Assembly (NCBI RefSeq): GCF_030814655.1
Contig: NZ_JAUSVK010000001.1
Coordinates: 6,021,001 to 6,085,000 of the forward strand
Origin: Labrys monachus
Lineage (GTDB): Bacteria; Pseudomonadota; Alphaproteobacteria; Rhizobiales; Labraceae
Reading direction: 5' to 3'
Length of the DNA: 64,000 bases
A model generated the notes under the pieces. The model saw only the letters and a list, made by a program, of their open reading frames with translations. It was not told the DNA's origin and made no database searches. Position numbers and translations under genes: made by a program. This document shows positions 58,286-64,000 of this stretch, piece after piece (the stretch's first letter is position 1; each line of letters begins with the position of its first letter).

Positions 58286-58941
58286 CGTGCTGCCTCCATG
58301 CGCGCAGGGCGGCCCGCCGCCAGGTCGGCCAGGATCGAATCCAGCATGGCGATCTCGGCGTCCGAGACCTCGTGGCCCCGGCCGGGGAACAGATCGGCCC
58401 GGAGCCGCGCGCCGTTCCTGCCGAGCGACTGCGCCGCATCGGCGAAGGCCGAAACCGGGATCCACGGATCGGCGTCGCCGCCGGTCAGATAGACCGGCAC
58501 GCCGGCGGGCGCGGCTTCCGGCCGGCCATCCGCGGCAACGCCGACCCGGCTGCCGGTAAAGGCCACCAGCGCCTCGGGCCGCGGCAGACCGGCGCAGAGA
58601 TATTCGATCGACAGGCAGGCCCCTTGCGAGAAGCCGGCCAGCACCAGCGGCAGGCCCGGCAGTTCGGACCGGACTGCGGCGAGCGCGGCGGACAGATGAT
58701 CGAGCGCATCGGAGAGCTGCGCGCGGGCGACCGCGGTCAGCGGGTCGATGGCGCGCGCCGCCCACCACGCACCGAGCGGGGCGCGCGGCAGGACGAAGGC
58801 CACCGCCGGCGCGCGGACCCGCACCAGCACATGGGACTGCATCTCTTCCGGCGATTGGCCGCGGCCGTGGACGAAGACGCAGATCGCCTTCGCCTCCGAA
58901 CCCCTCGACCCCAGCCGGAGCGGACCGCTGCCCGAATTCAT
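58282..58941 (-). CDS. Phospholipase/carboxylesterase-type alpha/beta hydrolase (MhqD-like)
   Basis: 219 residues. Serine nucleophile in LAGFSQGACLS (~residue 104), Asp in YLTGGDADPWIPVS and His in FPGRGHEVSDAE complete the triad; oxyanion region VFVHGRGQSPEEM. The size and motifs are those of the carboxylesterase group paired with VOC ring-cleaving dioxygenases (MhqD with MhqO in Bacillus). The gene overlaps the VOC gene (ATGA) and maleylacetate reductase. Substrate unknown. Confidence 0.85.
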   Translation of the reverse strand: MNSGSGPLRLGSRGSEAKAICVFVHGRGQSPEEMQSHVLVRVRAPAVAFVLPRAPLGAWWAARAIDPLTAVARAQLSDALDHLSAALAAVRSELPGLPLVLAGFSQGACLSIEYLCAGLPRPEALVAFTGSRVGVAADGRPEAAPAGVPVYLTGGDADPWIPVSAFADAAQSLGRNGARLRADLFPGRGHEVSDAEIAMLDSILADLAAGRPARMEAAR

Positions 58942-59897
58942 GCGAATTCCGCCTCCTCGAGGCCGGCGCGCAGTTCGTCCTCGCGATCCTTGAACCAGGG
59001 TGGGAACACCAGCGTCTTGCCGATCGCGCCGGGCGGCTCGTCCTTGGCCCAGCCTTCCGGCGTGGTCCAGGCAAGCTCGAACAGCGCGCCGCCCGGCGAG
59101 CGGACATAGCAGGACTTGAAGTAGTTGCGGTCCTTCTGCTCGGAAATGTCCGTGAAGCCCAGACCCTCGATATGGGCGCGCAGCTTGAGCTGGTTCTCTT
59201 CGTCGCCGGTGTTGAGGGCGAGATGGTGGATCGTGCCGCCGGCCAGCGTCCAGGTGCCTTGCGCGCTGTCGCGGTCGACGATCACCTCGACGCGCTGGTC
59301 GACGCCGCCCGCATCGGGAACGCGGAACACCAGGCCCTCATGGTTGTCGGCCTCCTTCGTGAGCGGCAGCGCGACGGTCAGGAAGTCGTCCATGGCGGTG
59401 CGGTCCATCACCGCGACGACGGCGCCGTAGATCCCCTTGATGCCGTGCTCCCTGCCGATACCCTGCGCCGCATTGGTGATCGGCTCGCGCGAATCGCTGT
59501 CGCTTTCGACCAGCTCATGCGCAATGCCGCATGGATGCAGGAACGCCGCGCGGTCGGCGCCAAAACGGGTGATCCGGGCGGCTTCGATGCCGCGCGCATT
59601 CAGCCGGTCGACCCAGAACTCGGCCGCGCCCTTGGGAATCGACTGCATGATGGTGCGCGACTGGTTCGTGCCCCGGCGGCCATAGACGGCCGGTTTGCGG
59701 AACGGAAACGTCGTGATGATCGTCGAGGCGTCGCCGCCGGGCGAGCCATAATAGAGGTGGTAGACGGGGATCACGCCGTCGAACAGGACGGTGCGCTTGA
59801 CCGAATGCAGGCCGAGCGCCTTGGTGTAGAAATCGAAGTCCTCCTGAGCGCTGTCGGTCGACATCGTCAGATGGTGGTAGCCGCTGATTCGGGCCAT
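58938..59897 (-). CDS. VOC-family ring-cleaving dioxygenase (MhqO-like)
   Basis: 319 residues, two glyoxalase/VOC modules: residues ~5-130 (GYHHLTMSTDSAQEDFDFYT) and ~150-290 (GIYGAVVAVMDRTAMDDFLT; TIHHLALNTGDEENQLKLRA; GGALFELAW). Likely Fe(II) ligands are His in YHHLT, His in IHHLAL and Glu in LFELAW. Resembles hydroquinone-type extradiol dioxygenases used in quinone/hydroquinone breakdown. GGGAGGAG precedes the start. Confidence 0.85.
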   Translation of the reverse strand: MARISGYHHLTMSTDSAQEDFDFYTKALGLHSVKRTVLFDGVIPVYHLYYGSPGGDASTIITTFPFRKPAVYGRRGTNQSRTIMQSIPKGAAEFWVDRLNARGIEAARITRFGADRAAFLHPCGIAHELVESDSDSREPITNAAQGIGREHGIKGIYGAVVAVMDRTAMDDFLTVALPLTKEADNHEGLVFRVPDAGGVDQRVEVIVDRDSAQGTWTLAGGTIHHLALNTGDEENQLKLRAHIEGLGFTDISEQKDRNYFKSCYVRSPGGALFELAWTTPEGWAKDEPPGAIGKTLVFPPWFKDREDELRAGLEEAEFA

Positions 59898-59900
59898 TGG

Positions 59901-60809
59901 TCATCTCCTCCCAGACGTTCCGGTCCGCTCTGCCGGCGAGGGGCAGAGCACGAGATCGAGATCGAGCGCATATTTCCGCTTTCCTCCCAGCGGCGGCAGC
60001 GCGCGAAACTCGGCCATGAGTTCGGGTTTGACCCCGAAAATCGCATCCCGGCCGATCGCCGCATCCGAGCGATCGAAGATGTGGGTGGTCAGCGTCTCGA
60101 AACCGTCCGCCGAAACGCGGAAATGGATATGGGCGGGGCGTTCAAGACCAAGGCCCAGTGCCGACATCAACCGGCCGACCGGACCGTCGGAAGGCAGCGT
60201 GTAGCCCTTCGGCTTCACCGTCACGAAGCCGAACCGCCCCTGCGGATCGGCACGGAAGCGTCCGCGCAGATTGAATTCGGGCTGTCGGTCCGGCTCCTGG
60301 TTCTCATAGAGCCCCTCGGAATTGGCCTGCCACACCTCGACCGTGGCGCCGCCGATCCCGGCCCCGTCGAGGCCGACGATCCGCCCTTCGACGTCCAGCG
60401 GCTCGCCCTTATGGTCGCGCGAGATATCGGCGCCGAGCGGCGTGTCCGGCACGTCGGACCGATAGAACGGACCCGCCAGCGTGTTCGGCGTCGCGCCGGC
60501 GGGACGCGGGCTGTTCAGGTCCTCGATCAGCGAGGAAACGCCGAGCACGTCGGCGAACAGCACCCATTCCTGCCGCCGCGCATCGGCGTAGTGGCCGACC
60601 TCGGTCAGGAAATCGATCGCGAGCCGGAACTCCTCGACGGAGGGGCGCAATTGCGCGACGAGCGCGTGCAGCCCGTCGACGCTCGCCCGCGCGGCGGCTG
60701 CCAGGCGCGACGGGCCTGCTGCCGTCAGGCGCCGGGAAAACTCCTCCGCCTGCGCCGAGATCGCCTCCGGGATCGGATCCCCCCGCGCACCGTCATGCTG
60801 GCCGTGCAT
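59901..60809 (-). CDS. Hydroxyquinol 1,2-dioxygenase (copy 2)
   Basis: 302 residues. Intradiol dioxygenase with Tyr in NSEGLYENQE, Tyr in KPKGYTLPSDGP and the His pair in RPAHIHFRVS; compared with copy 1 one aromatic at the second Tyr region differs (KGYTLP versus KYYPIP). The helical N-terminal domain is present. First gene of the operon, 92 bases from the divergent LysR gene. GGGAGGGAGG lies 10-20 bases before the ATG. Substrate probably hydroxyquinol or a related catechol. Confidence 0.87.
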   Translation of the reverse strand: MHGQHDGARGDPIPEAISAQAEEFSRRLTAAGPSRLAAAARASVDGLHALVAQLRPSVEEFRLAIDFLTEVGHYADARRQEWVLFADVLGVSSLIEDLNSPRPAGATPNTLAGPFYRSDVPDTPLGADISRDHKGEPLDVEGRIVGLDGAGIGGATVEVWQANSEGLYENQEPDRQPEFNLRGRFRADPQGRFGFVTVKPKGYTLPSDGPVGRLMSALGLGLERPAHIHFRVSADGFETLTTHIFDRSDAAIGRDAIFGVKPELMAEFRALPPLGGKRKYALDLDLVLCPSPAERTGTSGRR

Positions 60810-60864
60810 TCCGCCGGGGCCTCCCTCCCCTTGCCGACAGAGGTAGCACGCTCCGACGCCGGGC

Positions 60865-60903
60865 TTGATGAGTTGTGGGCGCGCTTGTATAGCATTTTGC
60901 TAT
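60865..60903 (+). promoter_or_regulatory. LysR gene promoter with overlapping LysR box
   Basis: TTGATG (60865-60870), 17-base spacer, TATAGC (60888-60893): a good sigma-70-type pair whose start point would fall on or next to the ATG at 60902, so the transcript may be leaderless. A perfect inverted repeat ATAGCATTTTGCTAT at 60889-60903 (T-N11-A, ATAG-N7-CTAT form) overlaps the -10 box and the start codon, fitting a LysR-type autoregulatory site. Confidence 0.65.
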
Positions 60904-61852
60904 GAAGCTGAACGAGCGCCACCTCATGCAGCTCGCCGCCGTGCTGGACTCCGGCGGCGTATCGGAGGGCGCCGCCATGCTGGGCCTGACCCAGCCGGCG
61001 GTCAGCCGATCGCTCGCCATGCTGGAGGCGCGCATCGGCGAGCCGCTTTTCCTGAAGGGCCGCCGGCCGCTGCAGGCAACCCCGCTCGGCGCCCAGCTGG
61101 CGGCGGAGGGCCGCACGATCATCACCGCCTCCCGCAAGGCGTCCGACGCCGTGCAGGGCTTCATGAAGGGCACCAAGGGCATCGTGCGCGTCGGAGGCGT
61201 GCCGTTCTTCATGGATGCGATGATCAGCCGGATGATCGGCGAGTTCCAGAACCTGGAGCCCGAAGTGACCATCCAGCAGAGCTATCTGAACCTGCCTGAA
61301 ATGGTCGCGGCGCTCGAAGGCAACCAGATCGACCTCGGCATCGTGCCGATCGGCGTGCTCGGCCTCGGGCCCGGCTTCGAATTCACCGAGATCCTGCCCG
61401 GCCGCAACATCGTGGCGTGCCGGCCCGACCATCCCCTGCTGCGGAACCGCCGTCTGGTCGGGCGCGACCTGACCCGCTTTCCCTGGGTGGCGCCGCTCCC
61501 CGGCTCGCCGCTGATGTCGGATCTCCAGATGATCCTGATGAGCATCGGCATGTCGGACCTGAACATCCGCTATTCGGGCAGCTCGCTGATGGGCGTCATC
61601 AACTATCTGGTCGAAACCGACGCGCTGGCCGTGCTCCCCTTCTCCGTCGTCTTCGCGCAGCGCAAGGAGAACCGCGTCACCGTGCTCCCCTATGAGATCC
61701 CGCAGCCGAACCGATCCCTGGGCATCCTACGCCGCGTCGGCGCCCCGCGCTCCCCGGCCGCGGAACGCTTCGCCGGCCACGTCACCACCGCCTTCGAGAA
61801 CCTGAAACACATCATCAAGCGCCACGAGAACGCCGTCGTCTGGGGACGATAG
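60902..61852 (+). CDS. LysR-type regulator of the hydroxyquinol operon
   Basis: 316 residues. Helix-turn-helix in residues 3-62 (LNERHLMQLAAVLDSGGVSE, GLTQPAVSRSLAMLE); effector domain ~95-300 (VRVGGVPFFMDAMISRMIGE). No ribosome site precedes the ATG, which lies inside a perfect LysR-type palindrome, so leaderless expression is likely. Divergent from the eleven-gene operon it probably controls, with the inducer expected to be a pathway intermediate. Confidence 0.88.
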   Translation: MKLNERHLMQLAAVLDSGGVSEGAAMLGLTQPAVSRSLAMLEARIGEPLFLKGRRPLQATPLGAQLAAEGRTIITASRKASDAVQGFMKGTKGIVRVGGVPFFMDAMISRMIGEFQNLEPEVTIQQSYLNLPEMVAALEGNQIDLGIVPIGVLGLGPGFEFTEILPGRNIVACRPDHPLLRNRRLVGRDLTRFPWVAPLPGSPLMSDLQMILMSIGMSDLNIRYSGSSLMGVINYLVETDALAVLPFSVVFAQRKENRVTVLPYEIPQPNRSLGILRRVGAPRSPAAERFAGHVTTAFENLKHIIKRHENAVVWGR

Positions 61853-62250
61853 AGCGGGCGTGGCAGGAATTTCGCGGGCGGGCGGGTGGGCCTGACCGCT
61901 CCCTCGAGGCGGCGTAAAGTTGCATGCCGATCATCTGCTTCTGCTGTTCGGCGATCATCACTGGGATTGCGAAGTAGACCACCGCACGATCGCCGCAGGT
62001 TTCGCGTCAAGTAAAAAACTGTCGCATTATTACCGCAATGTGTCGCATGCGATCGTTTCCGGCCGACGCAAAACCGTCTTCACTCACCGGGTTTACCCGT
62101 TTCCCGATCCGGGCGCGTGGCCGGCGAAATCCCAACCACACGGCCTGAAAACAGCAGGCATTCACCATCCATCAAGCCATCCATCTCCTGGACGGGGAGC
62201 GAAGCCTTGGCTGCGCTCTTTGGGCAGGCCTGATTTGAAGAGGGACTTTC
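61853..62250. promoter_or_regulatory. 398-base gap upstream of the SMP-30-like gene with direct repeats
   Basis: TGTCGCAT occurs at 62020-62027 and 62041-62048, exactly 21 bases apart, the second copy overlapping the palindrome TCGCATGCGA (62043-62052). These may be regulator sites for the gene at 62251, about 200 bases downstream. I see no convincing gene in the gap. Confidence 0.4.
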
Positions 62251-63150
62251 ATGAAATCAGTCATTCTTGCGTATGCCCTGGCGGCGGTATTGACCGCACC
62301 GGCTTTCGCCGCCGACGTCAAGGTGGTCAATCCCGACGCCTACTTTCCCGAAGGACCGATCTGGCACGACGGCAAGCTCTTCTATGTCGAGTATGGCCGA
62401 AATACCGTCATGACCTGGGACGGCAACAAAAACGAGGTGTTCTGGCGCCAGGATGGCTGTGGCCCTTCGGCGGTGGTGCCGACCGCGTCTGGCGAGTTCC
62501 TGGTGACATGCTATGATTCCAACATGATCGGCCACATCTCGGCCGACGGCAAGACGCTGCCGCCCTACGACAAGGACAGCGACGGCAACCCCTTCATCGG
62601 GCCGAATGATTTCGCGCCGGACAGGAAAGGCGGCATCTATTTCACCGGTTCCGGCCATGAAGGACCGGCGATCGATGCTTCGGCGTATTATCTCACTGGG
62701 GATGGCAAGGTAACCAAGGTCGCGGACAATTTGCACAACGCCAACGGACTTGCAGTGTCCAACGACGGCAAGCTGCTCTACCTGATCGAGACGGAGGACA
62801 ACCGCCTGATCGAGTTCGATATCAAGCCGGACGGGACCCTGTCGAACCGCCGCGTTTTCCTGCGCCTCGACGACCTCTTCCCGAATGCGCCGCATATCTG
62901 GCCCGACGGCGTGAAGATCGATGCGAAGGGTGAACTCTATATCGGCCAAAGCCCGCGCTCGCTCGACGCGCCCGGAAAGATCATCGTGGTGGACGGGGAC
63001 GCCAAGCTGCTGCGCACGATAGCAGTCCCCTCGGTCTCGATGCCAAATCTCGCCTTCGGGCCGGAGGAGAAGGTGATTTACGTCATGGCGCTCGACCAAA
63101 TCGACAAAGCGCCATGGCACGGGAAAGTCTACGAGGTCCCCAACCCGTAG
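62251..63150 (+). CDS. Secreted SMP-30/gluconolactonase-like beta-propeller protein
   Basis: 299 residues with a Sec signal peptide (VILAYALAAVLTAPAFAA, cleavage after AFA ~residue 20). The mature part is a six-bladed propeller of the SMP-30/lactonase type: FPEGPIWHDGKLFYVEYGRN, IGPNDFAPDRKGGIYFTGSG (metal-binding Asn-Asp region), NGLAVSNDGKLLYLIETEDN and WPDGVKIDAKGELYIG. Glu in PEGP, Asn in the NGLA turn and Asp in PDGVK are the usual metal ligands. Likely a periplasmic lactonase; substrate unknown. GAAGAGGGA lies 6 bases before the ATG. Confidence 0.87.
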   Translation: MKSVILAYALAAVLTAPAFAADVKVVNPDAYFPEGPIWHDGKLFYVEYGRNTVMTWDGNKNEVFWRQDGCGPSAVVPTASGEFLVTCYDSNMIGHISADGKTLPPYDKDSDGNPFIGPNDFAPDRKGGIYFTGSGHEGPAIDASAYYLTGDGKVTKVADNLHNANGLAVSNDGKLLYLIETEDNRLIEFDIKPDGTLSNRRVFLRLDDLFPNAPHIWPDGVKIDAKGELYIGQSPRSLDAPGKIIVVDGDAKLLRTIAVPSVSMPNLAFGPEEKVIYVMALDQIDKAPWHGKVYEVPNP

Positions 63151-63190
63151 ACGCCCTATGACCCAGCCGAGCCGACTTGAAAGCGGCTTG

Positions 63191-63216
63191 GCCGGCCCCC
63201 TCCTATGCGGGCCGGC
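63191..63216. terminator. Possible hairpin terminator between convergent genes
   Basis: GCCGGCCC (63191-63198) pairs with GGGCCGGC (63209-63216) around a 10-base loop, with a second shorter hairpin just before it. It lies between the SMP-30-like gene and the convergent dehydrogenase gene. No T-run. Confidence 0.45.
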
Positions 63217-63244
63217 ACCGCCGAAAGGACGTCCGGGACCCCCG

Positions 63245-64000
63245 TCAGGCCTGCTGCGCGACGTCGATCACGAGCTTGCCCTTGGCCGCGCCCGCCTCGT
63301 ATTTGCGGTGCGCGTCGGCTGCCTGTGCGAGGGTGAAGCGCTCGGGGTCGAGGCGCGGCTTCAATCGGCCCTCCTCGGCCATCGCCGCGACGATCTCGAG
63401 GATCTCGCCATGCCGCTCGATGCCGATGCCCTTCATGATCGGCAGCAGGACCAGGACCATGTGCAGATTGCCGCCCCTGAGATAGAGCGGGGCGAGGTTG
63501 TGGGATGCGGCGCCGACGACGGTGACCACATCGCCGGTCGGCCGGACCATCTGGAAGGCCGCGTCGAGCGCCGCGCCGCCGACGGTGTCGAAAATGACGT
63601 CGAAGCCGCGGCCCCCTGTATGCTTGCCGATCACATCCGCCGCGGTCTCGACCGAAAGATCGACGCTGGCGCAGGCCCCGGCGCCGAGCGCCAGCGCGGC
63701 GCTCTCCTCGGACCGGGTGCCGGCGACGACATAGGCGCCCGCCGCGGCCGCCATTTGCACCGCCATATAGCCGACGCCGCCGGCGCCGCCCGATATGAAG
63801 ACCTTGCTGGCGGGCGTGACGCTCGCCTTGTCGAACAGCGCCTTCCAGGCGGTCGCTGCCGTCAGCGGCAGGGCGGACGCGGCGCGGAAATCGAGATTTG
63901 CGGGTTTGCGGGCAACCAGCGCGGCATCATAGACGGCATATTCGGCAAGCGCGCCCGGCACATCGCCGGCCGGCCCCTTGAAGCCGCCGGCAAAGCCGAA
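63245..64000 (-). CDS. Zinc-independent quinone oxidoreductase-type dehydrogenase, 3' part (runs off right edge)
   Basis: 252 codons reach the window edge (first codon seen encodes Phe at 64000); the N-terminus lies outside. Medium-chain dehydrogenase: nucleotide site KVFISGGAGGVGYMAVQMAA, substrate-domain segment LPLTAATAWKALFDKASVTP and RGFDVIFDTVGGAALDAAFQ. Glu/Cys zinc ligands are not visible in the part seen, so quinone or enone reductase activity with NADPH is most likely. An internal GTG at 63961 is not the true start because coding continues past it. Confidence 0.85.
   Translation of the reverse strand, partial: FGFAGGFKGPAGDVPGALAEYAVYDAALVARKPANLDFRAASALPLTAATAWKALFDKASVTPASKVFISGGAGGVGYMAVQMAAAAGAYVVAGTRSEESAALALGAGACASVDLSVETAADVIGKHTGGRGFDVIFDTVGGAALDAAFQMVRPTGDVVTVVGAASHNLAPLYLRGGNLHMVLVLLPIMKGIGIERHGEILEIVAAMAEEGRLKPRLDPERFTLAQAADAHRKYEAGAAKGKLVIDVAQQA

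Noticed and set aside
61920-62516. Plus-strand open frame upstream of and overlapping the SMP-30-like gene
   Set aside because: No ribosome site or family features, and it overlaps the signal-peptide-bearing gene in another frame.

Overview
The window is a high-GC chromosome-like segment, densely packed with operons that start from good Shine-Dalgarno sequences and often overlap as ATGA or TGATG. Gene content (AraC-type PobR, LysR-type PcaQ with its palindromic operator, KaiC-like ATPase plus a single-domain receiver, LivFGHM-type importers for aromatics) points to an alphaproteobacterium, most likely of the Hyphomicrobiales (Rhizobiales). I cannot name the genus. I saw no tRNA, rRNA, CRISPR array, transposase or integrase.

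Layout. 0-11.9 kb holds surface and signalling genes: the 5' part of a glycine-rich autotransporter (runs off the left edge), a LuxR-type regulator, a membrane/pentapeptide-repeat protein with a coupled membrane protein, a double-domain KaiC-like ATPase with a receiver protein, an ArsB-type ion transporter, two paralogous Crp/Fnr regulators and another receiver. 11.9-15.4 kb is katG with divergent oxyR. 15.6-24.0 kb is a complete Wsp chemosensory operon (wspABCDEFR) ending in a diguanylate cyclase. It is divergent from a 1000-residue glycosyltransferase that fuses a GT4-like and a GT61-like (DUF563) domain.

27.5-61.9 kb is an aromatic-catabolism island. An AraC regulator is divergent from an operon of aldehyde dehydrogenase, branched-chain-type ABC importer, aryl-alcohol-type SDR and second aldehyde dehydrogenase. 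Then come pcaQ with divergent pcaDCHGB, pobR with divergent pobA, a TetR/quinone-oxidoreductase pair, and pcaIJF divergent from pcaR. Last is an eleven-gene operon on the minus strand with two hydroxyquinol-type intradiol dioxygenases, a VOC ring-cleaving dioxygenase, a carboxylesterase, maleylacetate reductase, a second ABC importer and a TfdB-like phenol monooxygenase, controlled by a divergent LysR regulator.

How it fits together (inference from family functions): importer 1, the SDR and the aldehyde dehydrogenases would take up and oxidise aryl alcohols or aldehydes to acids such as 4-hydroxybenzoate. PobA makes protocatechuate and PcaHGBCD makes 3-oxoadipate. Importer 2, the TfdB-like hydroxylase, the hydroxyquinol dioxygenases and maleylacetate reductase give a second route to 3-oxoadipate. 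PcaIJ and PcaF finish both routes to succinyl-CoA and acetyl-CoA. Several control sites can be read directly: a PcaQ palindrome, a triple-repeat PcaR site, a TetR operator, AraC-like repeats, and a LysR box at a probable leaderless promoter. The right end has a secreted SMP-30-like protein and the 3' part of a quinone-oxidoreductase-type gene.
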